A DNA stretch of 64,000 bases from RU20A sp042610495. GTDB lineage: Bacteria > Pseudomonadota > Alphaproteobacteria > Rhizobiales > Rhizobiaceae. Below the pieces are notes generated by a model, which was not told the DNA's origin, made no database searches, and saw nothing but the letters and a program-made list of their open reading frames with translations. How positions within the stretch are numbered: position 1 is the stretch's first letter; each line of letters starts with the position of its first letter. The translations under genes were made by a program, and so were the position numbers. Location of the stretch: the NCBI RefSeq assembly GCF_042610495.1, contig NZ_JBHGAP010000008.1:124001-188000 (forward strand). Direction: 5' to 3'. Shown here piece by piece: positions 49,467-57,697 of the stretch.

Positions 49467-50864
49467 ATGGCAGCATTCGGGACCTCGGGCATCAGAGGCC
49501 TTCAGGAAGACTTCACCGACGGGTTGTGTGCGGCCTATGTGACGGCCTTCCTCGAACATATCGCCGGCATCGCCACGGTGCGCCGCGCCTATATCGCTTC
49601 CGACTTCCGGTTCTCGTCGCCGCGCATCGCCGGCTCGTGCCTTGCGGCCGTGCGCAAGGCAGGCTGGGAGCCCGTCTGGGCCGGCCAGGTGCCGACGCCG
49701 GCTGTCGCGGCTTATGCGATGGCAGAGGGTGCCGCCGCGATCATGATCACCGGCAGCCACATTCCGGAAGAGTATAACGGCATCAAGTTCTATCGCCCGG
49801 ATGGCGAATTTCTGAAGGAAGACGAGGCCCCCGTGCGTTCGCGCGCCGAAGCGCTGATAGCGGAAGGCTATGATGCCGGCAGAGAGGAAACCGGCGCAGC
49901 CTTCGCGCCAGTGGCACGCGACTATGTTGCCCGCTGGAGCGCTGCCTTTGGCGCCGACGCGCTTGCAGGCCTGAAGATCGGCATCGACCAGCATTCGGCC
50001 GTTGGCCGGGATCTGCTGGTGGAGATCTTCGAAAGTCTTGGCGCAAGCGTCCATCCTTTCCGCCGCGTCGAGGGCTTCATTGCCGTCGATACCGAGGCAC
50101 TGGACCCGGCCGACGTCGAACGCTCGCGTGGGGTGATCGCGGAGCATGGCCTTGATGCCGTCATCTCGACGGATGGCGACGGCGACCGGCCGCTCGTGAT
50201 TGACGACACCGGCCGGCAGGTGAACGGCGACGTGCTGGGCGCGCTGACGGCCCATTTCCTCAAGGCCCGCACCGTCGTCACTCCCCTTTCGTCTACCAGC
50301 GCGATCGAGGAAAGCGGCTGGTTCGAGACGATCGAACGCACCCGCATCGGGTCGCCCTTCGTGGTCGCCGGCATGAATGCGGCGACGGCGCATCCCGTCG
50401 TCGGGTTCGAGGCCAATGGCGGCTTCCTGCTCGGTGACGACGTGACGCTTGCCGGTGGCGTGCTGAAGCGGCTTCCGACGCGCGATTCGGCCCTGCCGGC
50501 CATCGCCGCCCTTGCTGCCGCCCGCAAGGCCGGCGTCAAGCTCTCCGCGCTCGGCGCCAGCCTTCCGCCGCGGGTGATGAAGGCCGACCGCGTGAAGAAC
50601 GTGCCGGCCGACAAGGCCAATCCTTTCCTCAAGCAGATCGAGACCGCGCGCGATTTCCGCGCCGCGTTCGACGCGCGGATCGCCGATCCGGTCTCCATCT
50701 CCACCATGGATGGCGTGCGGATGGCCTTTGCCAATGGCGACACGGTGCATTTCCGCCAGTCGGGCAATGCGCCGGAGATGCGCATCTATGTAGAGACCGC
50801 CTCGAGCGCGGCCACCGACACCCTTCTTTCCGAGCTGATCGCGACCCTCAGGGCGAAGATCTGA
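49467..50864 (+). CDS. phosphomannomutase
   Basis: A 465-residue alpha-D-phosphohexomutase. The catalytic Ser is in MITGSHIPEEYNG (Ser97), the metal loop is STDGDGDRP near residue 235, the sugar-binding GFEANGGFLLG near 310 and the phosphate-binding RQSGNAPEMRIY near 430. It converts mannose-6-phosphate to mannose-1-phosphate. The ATG at 49467 (MAAFGTSGIRG) is conserved; the frame extends 14 codons further up. It precedes the guanylyltransferase by 21 bp, so together they make GDP-mannose. Confidence 0.9.
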   Translation: MAAFGTSGIRGLQEDFTDGLCAAYVTAFLEHIAGIATVRRAYIASDFRFSSPRIAGSCLAAVRKAGWEPVWAGQVPTPAVAAYAMAEGAAAIMITGSHIPEEYNGIKFYRPDGEFLKEDEAPVRSRAEALIAEGYDAGREETGAAFAPVARDYVARWSAAFGADALAGLKIGIDQHSAVGRDLLVEIFESLGASVHPFRRVEGFIAVDTEALDPADVERSRGVIAEHGLDAVISTDGDGDRPLVIDDTGRQVNGDVLGALTAHFLKARTVVTPLSSTSAIEESGWFETIERTRIGSPFVVAGMNAATAHPVVGFEANGGFLLGDDVTLAGGVLKRLPTRDSALPAIAALAAARKAGVKLSALGASLPPRVMKADRVKNVPADKANPFLKQIETARDFRAAFDARIADPVSISTMDGVRMAFANGDTVHFRQSGNAPEMRIYVETASSAATDTLLSELIATLRAKI

Positions 50865-50885
50865 CGTCCTTTACGGAGCTTTCCG

Positions 50886-52310
50886 ATGACCCTCGACCTC
50901 ATCACACCCATCGTTCTGGCCGGCGGCAAGGGCACGCGCCTGTGGCCCATGTCACGTTCGCAGCGCCCGAAGCAATTCCTGGCTCTGACCAGCGATCTCA
51001 GCCTCTTCCAGATGACCCTGACGCGGCTTTCCGACCCGACGCGCTACCGCGCGCCGATCATCGTCACCAATTCCGACTACCGCTTCCTGGTGGCCGAGCA
51101 GGCGCTGGAATGCGGCGTTGAACTCGGCGGCGTCATCCTCGAGCCGATGGCCCGCAACACGGCCCCGGCGATTGCCGCTGCCACGCTGGTGGCCGCCAAG
51201 GGTGGCCCGACGCTGATCCACGTGCTGGCCTCCGACCACGACATTCTCGTCGATGATGCCTATCGCACCTCGATCGACACGGCCGCAGCGGCGGCGCGAG
51301 ACGGGCGCCTTGCCACCTTCGGCATCCAGCCGACGGGTCCGGCCACCGGCTTCGGCTACATCGAAGCCGGCGAGAAGGAAGCGAGCGGCGCGTTTGCTGT
51401 GAAGCGCTTCGTCGAAAAGCCGAACGAAGAGCGCGCCAAGGAAATGCTGGCGACGGGGAACTTCACCTGGAATTCCGGCATGTTCCTGTTCCGCTCGGAT
51501 GTGTTCCTTTCCGAATGCGAAGCATACGCACCTGACGTGATGAAGGCCGCAAAGGCTTCCGTAGACACGGCCCAAAGCGATCTCGATTTCATCCGCCTGG
51601 ACGCGCCGTCCTTTGCCGCCGCGCCCGACATTTCCGTCGACTACGCAATCTTCGAGCCGACCAAGCTTGCCTCGGTCGTCCCCTCCCCGATCCGCTGGTC
51701 CGACCTCGGCTCCTGGGATGCGGTCTGGCGCGAAAGCCCGCAGGACGGCCAGGGCAATCTGGCACGCGGGCCCGTCAGCCTGTTCAACACGCGCAACTCG
51801 ATGGTCATCTCGGAAAATCTGCATGTCGCCGTCAACGGGCTGGACGACATCGCGGTCGTCGCCTCCGAAGACGCGATCTATGTCGGCAAGCTCAGCGATG
51901 CGCAGGATGTCGGCAAGGTCGTCAAGACGCTCATGAAAGACAAGGGCACCTTCCGCCTCACGGAAGAGCACCGCACCAGCTACCGCCCCTGGGGCGGGTA
52001 TACGAGCCTGCTGTCCGGCGACCGCTTCCAGGTCAAGCGCCTCTTCGTGAAGCCCGGCAAACAGCTTTCTCTGCAGAAGCACCACCATCGCTCAGAGCAC
52101 TGGGTCGTGGTGCGCGGTACTGCGGAAATCGTCATCGGCGACGAGGTGAAGACGCTCAAGGAAAACGAAAGCGCCTATATTCCGCAGGGATCCGTCCACC
52201 GCCTCACCAACCCCGGCAAGATCCTGCTGGAACTCGTGGAAGTCCAGACAGGGTCGTATCTGGAAGAGGATGATATCGTCCGCTACGAGGACAGCTTCGG
52301 GCGGGTTTGA
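50886..52310 (+). CDS. mannose-1-phosphate guanylyltransferase / mannose-6-phosphate isomerase
   Basis: A 474-residue bifunctional enzyme (ManC/AlgA type). The N-terminal nucleotidyltransferase has LAGGKGTRLWPMSRSQRPKQ near residue 11, ASDHDILV and VEKPNEERAKEML. The C-terminal cupin isomerase (about residues 360-474) contains RPWGGYTSLLSGDRFQVKRL and KHHHRSEHWVVVRGTAEI. It makes GDP-mannose for surface polysaccharide, LPS or capsule. A terminator follows 35 bp after the stop. Symbols used in relatives are noeJ or manC; I leave it unassigned. Confidence 0.92.
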   Translation: MTLDLITPIVLAGGKGTRLWPMSRSQRPKQFLALTSDLSLFQMTLTRLSDPTRYRAPIIVTNSDYRFLVAEQALECGVELGGVILEPMARNTAPAIAAATLVAAKGGPTLIHVLASDHDILVDDAYRTSIDTAAAAARDGRLATFGIQPTGPATGFGYIEAGEKEASGAFAVKRFVEKPNEERAKEMLATGNFTWNSGMFLFRSDVFLSECEAYAPDVMKAAKASVDTAQSDLDFIRLDAPSFAAAPDISVDYAIFEPTKLASVVPSPIRWSDLGSWDAVWRESPQDGQGNLARGPVSLFNTRNSMVISENLHVAVNGLDDIAVVASEDAIYVGKLSDAQDVGKVVKTLMKDKGTFRLTEEHRTSYRPWGGYTSLLSGDRFQVKRLFVKPGKQLSLQKHHHRSEHWVVVRGTAEIVIGDEVKTLKENESAYIPQGSVHRLTNPGKILLELVEVQTGSYLEEDDIVRYEDSFGRV

Positions 52311-52344
52311 TCCCGCTCGCGCCTTCCGCCCGGGAAGACATTGC

Positions 52345-52376
52345 AAGCGTGCCTCGTTCTTCGGGGCACGCTTTTT
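52345..52376 (+). terminator. rho-independent terminator after the GDP-mannose gene
   Basis: AAGCGTGCC (52345-52353) pairs with GGCACGCTT (52365-52373), the last bases falling in the run of five T (52372-52376). Confidence 0.85.
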
Positions 52377-52462
52377 GTTGCTGTCCAGTGGCATCACGCA
52401 AGACAACAACAGGCGCGCCTGCTTGAGCAAGCACACTAAGAACCATTGGCATACATGAGAAA

Positions 52463-52538
52463 TGGTGCCCGGAGGCGGATTTGAACCACCGACACGCGGA
52501 TTTTCAATCCGCTGCTCTACCAACTGAGCTATCCGGGC
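52463..52538 (-). tRNA. tRNA-Phe (anticodon GAA)
   Basis: A 76-nt tRNA on the minus strand with encoded CCA. The acceptor arm GCCCGGA pairs with TCCGGGC; the D arm has AGCTC; the anticodon stem GCGGA/TCCGC flanks TTGAAAA with anticodon GAA; the T arm has GGTTCAAATCC. All four arms pair as expected. Confidence 0.97.
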
Positions 52539-53007
52539 ATGACCGTTTCGGCCTTGCGCGTCCCGTGTCTCCGAGAGGCTTTGTGAAGCCATTCCGGCGG
52601 GAGCGAGGCGGGTTATAGCAGCTTGATCGGCGGTGTCCAGCGGGAAATGACAGATTTCCGACAGAAATGTTTCTGCGAGGTAAGGCCTTGATCGGACGGG
52701 GGAATTGAGGCGGTCGCGGGGCGGCGTGCGGGCTGCGGCGGCCTGTTTTTGCGGGTCTTACGGGGCATCTGGCCTGCAGTGGCACATCAGCCTCGGCGGG
52801 GGGCAAGGGCTGAGCCCCTGGCCTGTCCGCCTAGAGCATAATCCGACCGGATTGAAACGAGGATCGACAAGATTATGCTTTAAAAAACGAGGGCTTAGGG
52901 CGCCGATCTGATCCTGTCAGATCGAACGGCGCTCTAGCCTTCGCGTTCTGCGTACAGTCGACCGTCCATGCGCCGCAGCAACCGCGCTCACGGGCGCGAT
53001 GCAGATG
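52539..53007. other. intergenic region between tRNA-Phe and yacG
   Basis: A 469-bp gap. It contains the tRNA-Phe promoter on the minus strand and the 107-bp RIME-like element at 52831-52937. No coding gene is supported. Confidence 0.65.
52831..52937. repeat. RIME-like intergenic repeat with two palindromes
   Basis: A 107-bp unit bounded by CTAGAGC (52831-52837) and its inverted copy GCTCTAG (52931-52937). Inside, AGCATAATC (52835-52843) pairs with GATTATGCT (52871-52879), and a second palindrome GCGCCGATCTGA...TCAGATCG...CGGCGC lies at about 52900-52932. The size and two-palindrome layout match RIME1-type elements known from Rhizobium genomes; confirmation needs a copy elsewhere. Confidence 0.65.
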
Positions 53008-53211
53008 TCAGTCGCCGTCGGAGCGGTCTTCGCTGTCGTCTTCCGAGACGGGGATGGCGTAGCTGCCGGAGAGCCAGCGGTTGAGGTCGATGTTGCGGCA
53101 GCGGTCGGAGCAGAAGGGGTAGTGTTCGCGCTGAGAGGCGCGGCCGCATTCGGGACAGGGGCGCGGTGGGCGCAACGGCTCGATCTTGGCGCCGGGCGGG
53201 ATTGCGGCCAT
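53008..53211 (-). CDS. yacG: DNA gyrase inhibitor YacG
   Basis: A 67-residue zinc protein that binds GyrB and inhibits gyrase. The four zinc ligands are CPEC (about residue 19) and FCSDRC (about 34). The start ATG at 53211 is 5 bp after the maf stop, so it is co-transcribed with maf. The acidic C-terminal tail (SEDDSEDRSDGD) is typical. Confidence 0.9.
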   Translation of the reverse strand: MAAIPPGAKIEPLRPPRPCPECGRASQREHYPFCSDRCRNIDLNRWLSGSYAIPVSEDDSEDRSDGD

Positions 53212-53216
53212 GGTGG

Positions 53217-53837
53217 TTAGGCCTCCAGCCAGCGGCCGGCCACGTCGAAGCCCTCGCCGGACAGAAGGGTCACGGTTTCCTGAAGCGGCAGGCCGACGAC
53301 ATTGGTGTAGGAGCCGACGAGCTTCACGACGAAGCTGCCGGCAATGCCCTGGATGCCGTAGCCGCCCGCCTTGCCGCGCCACTGGCCGGAGGCGAGGTAG
53401 CTTTCCACCTCCAGCGTCGACAGGCGCTTGAAGCGGACCTTGGTATCGATGATCCTCTGCCGGAGCTTGCGGTCCGGCGTGATGAGGCAGACGCCCGTAT
53501 AGACGCGGTGGCTGCGGCCCGACAGCAGCGTCAGCGCAGCATTGGCCTCGCTGACCAGTTCGGGCTTCGGCAGGATGCGGCGGCCGACGCAGACGACGGT
53601 GTCGGCCGCAAGGATGTAGCTGCCGGCCCATTCCTGGTCGCCTCGGATGGCGGCTTCGGCGGCGCGGGCCTTTTCGGCCGAGAGCCGGCGGGCGAGCGAG
53701 CGGGGATGTTCGGCCCGCTTCGGCGTCTCGTCGAGATCCATCGGCATCAGCCGGTCCGGCGTAATCCCGACCTGGGCCAGCAACTCGACGCGGCGCGGCG
53801 AACCGGAAGCAAGAATGAGCGTCTGGGGCTTGGCCAT
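53217..53837 (-). CDS. maf: Maf-family nucleotide pyrophosphatase
   Basis: A 206-residue enzyme of the Maf/YhdE family, which hydrolyses non-canonical nucleoside triphosphates. The signature ASGSPRRVELLAQVG is at residues 9-23, and the catalytic Asp in ILAADTVVCVG (about residue 75). The ATG at 53837 is used; a longer frame exists upstream but lies in low-quality sequence. It follows infA by 127 bp and precedes yacG. Confidence 0.93.
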   Translation of the reverse strand: MAKPQTLILASGSPRRVELLAQVGITPDRLMPMDLDETPKRAEHPRSLARRLSAEKARAAEAAIRGDQEWAGSYILAADTVVCVGRRILPKPELVSEANAALTLLSGRSHRVYTGVCLITPDRKLRQRIIDTKVRFKRLSTLEVESYLASGQWRGKAGGYGIQGIAGSFVVKLVGSYTNVVGLPLQETVTLLSGEGFDVAGRWLEA

Positions 53838-53964
53838 GATGCGGTCGTCCGTTGTGGTGCGGGCCTGATGCGGGCCCTGACGATCTGACGGCACGCGGCG
53901 GCTGCCTTGACTGTCGTGGCCCGCGCCTCGCAGCGCCTGGCCGGCGGGCAGCGTGCTCGACGAC

Positions 53965-54183
53965 TTACTTGAAACGGTAGGTGATGCGGCCCTTGGTCAG
54001 GTCGTAGGGCGTCATTTCCACGAGAACCTTGTCGCCGGCGAGAACGCGGATGCGGTTCTTGCGCATGCGGCCGGCGGTGTGCGCGATGATCTCATGTTCG
54101 TTCTCAAGCTTCACGCGGAAGGTTGCGTTGGGCAGGAGTTCGGTCACGACGCCCGGGAATTCGAGGACTTCTTCTTTCGCCAT
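53965..54183 (-). CDS. infA: translation initiation factor IF-1
   Basis: A 72-residue S1-domain protein that binds the ribosomal A site during initiation. MAKEEVLEFPGVVTELLPNA and the conserved IAHTAGRMRKNRIRVL and TYRFK end are diagnostic. It heads the infA-maf-yacG block. The upstream 308 bp separate it from the divergent metal transporter. Confidence 0.97.
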   Translation of the reverse strand: MAKEEVLEFPGVVTELLPNATFRVKLENEHEIIAHTAGRMRKNRIRVLAGDKVLVEMTPYDLTKGRITYRFK

Positions 54184-54491
54184 ATCAGGATTTGTCTTTC
54201 AGCTGTCGGTGGGTGCCCGATTGCGGGGGCCCTTAAAAAGTTGCCGGAAACTACACAATCACACGGCCTTTGTGAACCGGGCGGTGCAGGGTTTCGGCGG
54301 TTTTGTCAAGGCTTATGCGCCAGATAACGGTGTTTCGGCGGCACTCTCTAGATGGTGTCGCCTCGCGCCGGCGCCAAGGCCCGCTCGGGCCCAGCGGTCA
54401 ACGATCCTCACAGTCTGCCCAAGAATTGCCTTGACTCAGGCGCAGGAGAGGAGAAGACAGGAATGTAACTATATAACATACTGGACCCGAC
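54184..54491. other. divergent region between infA and the metal transporter
   Basis: A 308-bp gap that must hold the infA promoter (minus) and the transporter promoter (plus). It contains the Zur-like dyad at 54463-54479. No coding sequence is supported. Confidence 0.65.
54463..54479. promoter_or_regulatory. Zur-like AT-rich dyad before the metal transporter
   Basis: ATGTAACTATATAACAT is an imperfect palindrome with ATGT-n-A...T-n-ACAT symmetry, 13 bp before the start of the 45-residue gene. Alphaproteobacterial Zur sites are AT-rich dyads of the form TGTTAT-n-ATAACA, so this is a candidate metal-responsive operator. Not verified. Confidence 0.45.
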
Positions 54492-54629
54492 ATGCCCTCA
54501 TCGTCTCCCGCGCCGCGCGCAGAGCGCGTCAGCCTGCTGCAGCATTCCGCCCTCTTCCGCCTTGGTCTCGCCGCTATCGTGCTCATGGGCCTGTGGCTTG
54601 CGATTGTCTGGGCGATTGCGCTGCCATGA
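54492..54629 (+). CDS. putative 45-residue membrane peptide coupled to the metal transporter
   Basis: A 46-codon frame starting MPSSSPAPRAERVSLLQHSA. One membrane helix is predicted at about residues 22-43 (FRLGLAAIVLMGLWLAIVWAIAL). Its stop overlaps the ATPase ATG by 4 bp (ATGA), a classic translational coupling that argues it is real. The ribosome site is weak. It is the first gene after the Zur-like dyad. It may be an accessory subunit or a leader for translation of the ATPase; neither is shown. Confidence 0.6.
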   Translation: MPSSSPAPRAERVSLLQHSALFRLGLAAIVLMGLWLAIVWAIALP

Positions 54630-55366
54630 CCATGCCGGTCGTTTCGCTGACCAATGTCACCCTCGCCTACAACCGGCACCCGGCGGTCCACCATGTCTCG
54701 GGCACGCTCGCCCGCGGCAGCCTGACGGCAATCGCCGGGCCGAACGGCGCGGGGAAGTCCACCCTGTTGCGCGCCATCATGGGCGAGTTGAAGCCGGCCG
54801 AAGGCGAAATCCGCCGCGCCATGCCGAGCCGCGACTATGGCTATCTCCCGCAGGCGGCCGACATCAACCGGCGCTTTCCCGTCTCCGTCATCGATACGGT
54901 GGTGACGGGCGCCTGGAAGCGGGCCGGCGCCTTTGGCGGCATCGGCCGGGCCGAGCGGGTGAAGGCGGCCGAGGCGCTTGCCGCGGTCGGGCTGGAGGGG
55001 TTCGAGCGGCGGCCAATCGGCTCGCTCTCGGCCGGGCAGTTCCAGCGCACGCTGTTTGCGCGGCTTCTTCTGCAGGATGCCGCCGTCATCATTCTCGACG
55101 AACCCTTCACTGCCATCGACAGCCGCACGACCGAGGATCTGATCGGCATCGTGCAGCGCTGGCATGGCGAGGGACGCACGGTGGTGGCGGTGCTGCACGA
55201 TCATGACCAGGTCCGTGCCCATTTTCCCCAGACGCTGCTGATCGCCCGCGAACTCATCGGCTGGGGGCGGACGGACGAGGTGATGACGCCGGACAATCTG
55301 AGACGGGCCCGGGCGCTTGCGGAGCGCTGGGACGAGAATGCGCCCGTCTGCGCGGTGGCATCATGA
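54626..55366 (+). CDS. zinc/manganese ABC transporter ATPase
   Basis: A 246-residue ATP-binding subunit of a metal uptake system of the Znu/Azt/Tro family. Walker A GPNGAGKST is near residue 37, signature LSAGQFQR near 134, Walker B VIILDEP near 155, and H-loop VLHDH near 192. Two start ATGs lie 6 bp apart. Its stop overlaps the permease start by 4 bp. In Agrobacterium a similar tro locus transports zinc under Zur control. Confidence 0.88.
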   Translation: MTMPVVSLTNVTLAYNRHPAVHHVSGTLARGSLTAIAGPNGAGKSTLLRAIMGELKPAEGEIRRAMPSRDYGYLPQAADINRRFPVSVIDTVVTGAWKRAGAFGGIGRAERVKAAEALAAVGLEGFERRPIGSLSAGQFQRTLFARLLLQDAAVIILDEPFTAIDSRTTEDLIGIVQRWHGEGRTVVAVLHDHDQVRAHFPQTLLIARELIGWGRTDEVMTPDNLRRARALAERWDENAPVCAVAS

Positions 55367-56235
55367 CCCTTTACGATCTTCTCGTCGCCCCCTTCTCGGA
55401 TTACGGCTTCATGCGGCGGGCGCTCGTCGCGTGCCTGTGCCTGGCGCTCGGTGCCGCGCCGATCGGCACGTTTCTGTCCATGCGGCGCATGAGCCTGATG
55501 GGCGATGCACTCAGCCACGCGGTGCTGCCGGGTGCGGCGATCGGCTATCTCGTCGCGGGGTCGCTGTCGCTGACGGCCATGGGCATTGGCGGCCTGATCG
55601 CCGGGCTTTCGGTGGCGTTGCTCGCCGGCGCCGTCAGCCGCATGACGGTGCTGCAGGAGGATGCGAGCTTTGCCAGCTTCTACCTGATCTCGCTTGCGGT
55701 CGGGGTGCTGATCGTATCGCTGCGCGGCTCCAATATCGATCTGCTGCACGTGCTGTTCGGCACCATCCTCGCCATCGACACGGATGCGCTGGTGCTGATC
55801 GGCACGATCACCTCGCTGACGCTGATGACCCTGGCGCTCCTCTATCGCCCGCTGGTCATCGACTGCTTCGACCCCGGCTTCCTGCGGGCCGTGGGCGGGC
55901 GCGGCGGGCTGATCCATGCGCTCTTCATGCTGATGGTGGTGCTGAACCTCGTCGCCAGCTTCCAGGCGCTCGGCACGCTGATGGCGGTCGGGCTGATGAT
56001 GCTGCCGGCGGCCATCGCGCAGCTGTGGGCCCGCACGCTTCCGGCCATGCTCGCCATCTCGGCCGTGACGGCGCTGGTTTCCGGCTATGTCGGGCTGATC
56101 GCTTCCTATCACCTCGAATTGGCTTCCGGCCCGACGATCATCGTCTCGGCGGCCATCCTGTATGCGGCCTCGCTGCTTGTCGCACCGTCAGGCCTCATGA
56201 GCCGGTTCATCCGGCGTCCCCACCTCGCAAACTGA
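55363..56235 (+). CDS. zinc/manganese ABC transporter permease
   Basis: A 290-residue membrane protein with about eight hydrophobic segments and the metal-ABC-permease (ABC-3) pattern MGDALSHAVLPGAAIGYLVA near residue 47. It forms the channel with the ATPase upstream. Its start overlaps the ATPase gene by 4 bp; the binding-protein gene follows 16 bp later. Confidence 0.88.
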   Translation: MTLYDLLVAPFSDYGFMRRALVACLCLALGAAPIGTFLSMRRMSLMGDALSHAVLPGAAIGYLVAGSLSLTAMGIGGLIAGLSVALLAGAVSRMTVLQEDASFASFYLISLAVGVLIVSLRGSNIDLLHVLFGTILAIDTDALVLIGTITSLTLMTLALLYRPLVIDCFDPGFLRAVGGRGGLIHALFMLMVVLNLVASFQALGTLMAVGLMMLPAAIAQLWARTLPAMLAISAVTALVSGYVGLIASYHLELASGPTIIVSAAILYAASLLVAPSGLMSRFIRRPHLAN

Positions 56236-56251
56236 CACAGGAGTGTCTTTC

Positions 56252-57145
56252 ATGTCCAAGCGCCTTCTTTCCCTCAGCCTTGCGCTTCCCCTTGCCGCGC
56301 TCGCCGGCACCGCTTCCGCCAAAGATATCCAGGCGGTCGCCTCCTTCACCGTGCTCGCCGATATCGTGCATCAGGTCGGCGGCGACCATGTGAAGGTCAC
56401 GAGCCTCGTCGCGCCGAATGGCGATCCCCATGAATTCGAGCCCTCGCCGGCCGACGCCAAGCATTTGAAGGCCGCCGATGTGGTCTTCGTCAGCGGCGAA
56501 GGGCTGGAAGGCTGGATGGACCGCCTGATCTCGGCCTCCGGCTACAAGGGCACGCCGGTGGTGGTGTCCGAGGGCATCGCGCTGCACACGATGCAGGAAG
56601 ACGGCAAGACCGTCACGGACCCGCATGTCTGGAACGACCCGCTCAACGTCAAGGTCTGGGTGAAGAACGTGGAGGCGGCGCTGAAGGCGGCCGATCCGGA
56701 AGACGCCAGCGCGTTCGAGGCGAATGCGACGGCCTATCTCAAGAAGCTCGATGCGCTGAACGCCTTCGCGCATGAAAAGATCGATCCGATTCCGGAAGAT
56801 CGCCGCAAGGTGCTGACCAGCCACGACGCCTTCGGCTATTTCGGTGCCGAATACAAGGTGTCGTTCCTTTCGCCGCTCGGCGTCTCCACGGAAACGGAAG
56901 CCTCGGCCGCCGACGTCGCCAAGCTGATCGAGCAGATCAAGACCGAGGGCGTGAAGACCTACTTCTTCGAAAACTCCAACGATCCGCGCCTCGTCAAGCA
57001 GATCGCCAAGGCCACGGGCGCGAAGTCCGGCGGGGAACTCTATGTCGAATCGCTCTCCGACAAGAACGGGCCGACGCCGACCTACGAGAAGATGTTCCGC
57101 TACAATGTGGAGCAGCTCTCCGCCGCGATGCAGAAGAACAGCTGA
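56252..57145 (+). CDS. metal-binding periplasmic substrate-binding protein
   Basis: A 297-residue exported protein of the TroA/ZnuA (cluster A9) family. The signal peptide spans residues 1-23 (ending ASA). Candidate metal ligands are His60 (APNGDPHEF), His125 (DPHVWNDP), His191 (LTSHDAFGYFG) and an acidic residue near 240-270. It lacks the long His-rich loop of ZnuA, as in AztC of Paracoccus. The ATG at 56252 has ACAGGAG 8 bp upstream. It is the last gene of the transporter, unlike ZnuA which is often divergent. Zinc is more likely than manganese from the three-His site, but both are possible. Confidence 0.87.
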   Translation: MSKRLLSLSLALPLAALAGTASAKDIQAVASFTVLADIVHQVGGDHVKVTSLVAPNGDPHEFEPSPADAKHLKAADVVFVSGEGLEGWMDRLISASGYKGTPVVVSEGIALHTMQEDGKTVTDPHVWNDPLNVKVWVKNVEAALKAADPEDASAFEANATAYLKKLDALNAFAHEKIDPIPEDRRKVLTSHDAFGYFGAEYKVSFLSPLGVSTETEASAADVAKLIEQIKTEGVKTYFFENSNDPRLVKQIAKATGAKSGGELYVESLSDKNGPTPTYEKMFRYNVEQLSAAMQKNS

Positions 57146-57154
57146 TCGAAGAGC

Positions 57155-57194
57155 GGCATTCCGGCCGGCGCGACCCGGCGCCGGTCGGAATGCC
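57155..57194. terminator. long hairpin between two convergent genes
   Basis: GGCATTCCGGCCGGCGC (57155-57171) pairs with 57178-57194 along 17 bp with one G-U pair and a 6-base loop. It lies between the transporter's last gene and the phosphatase-like gene, both converging on it. There is no T run, so it is a probable bidirectional 3'-end hairpin. Confidence 0.6.
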
Positions 57195-57210
57195 TGTAGA
57201 ATAATGCGCC

Positions 57211-57693
57211 CTACCCCGCCTGCGACCCGTCGAGCGTGGCCTTCGGCGTCAGCCGTCCGACAATCAGCCGGTCGAGATGTTCGCGGACATCGCGGTAGTG
57301 GCCAAGGATCTGCTCGCGCGTGCCGCCGGTCGCCACGGTCGGGTCGGGCGTCGGCCAGTAGATGACCTCGACGGCGTCGGTCCGGGTCAGTTCCAGCGCG
57401 GCATGATGGGCCTCGGGGGCGAGCGTCACGATCAGGTCGAAATAGTCGTCCTCGAGATCTTCGAGCGTATGGGGCTGGTGGCGGCCGACCGTCAGGCCCA
57501 CCTCGTCCAGCACGACATCGACAAAGGGATCGCGATCGCCGCGCCGCACGCCGGCGGAGGCGACATAGGTGCCGGCGGGAAGCCTGGCCTTCGCCAGCGC
57601 CTCGGCCATGGGCGAGCGGATCGCGTTCATGCCGCACATGAACAGGATGGATCGCGGTCCCGCGCCGGGCCTGGCGCCGACGGGCTCGTCCAT
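57211..57693 (-). CDS. low-molecular-weight phosphotyrosine phosphatase/arsenate reductase-like protein
   Basis: A 160-residue protein of the LMW-PTP/ArsC superfamily. The P-loop motif C-x5-R is in FMCGMNAIRSPMAEALAKA (Cys about residue 20), and the DP catalytic region appears as WPTPDPTV. GGAAGGG lies 8 bp before ATG. It is 4 bp after the UPF0262 gene, so it is the last gene of the hisD operon, as in relatives. Substrate is not evident. Confidence 0.86.
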   Translation of the reverse strand: MDEPVGARPGAGPRSILFMCGMNAIRSPMAEALAKARLPAGTYVASAGVRRGDRDPFVDVVLDEVGLTVGRHQPHTLEDLEDDYFDLIVTLAPEAHHAALELTRTDAVEVIYWPTPDPTVATGGTREQILGHYRDVREHLDRLIVGRLTPKATLDGSQAG

Positions 57694-57697
57694 CGGC

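Noticed and set aside
52705..52911. 68-residue plus-strand frame next to the RIME-like repeat
   Set aside because: It covers the repeat element and has no ribosome site; the sequence is not protein-like.
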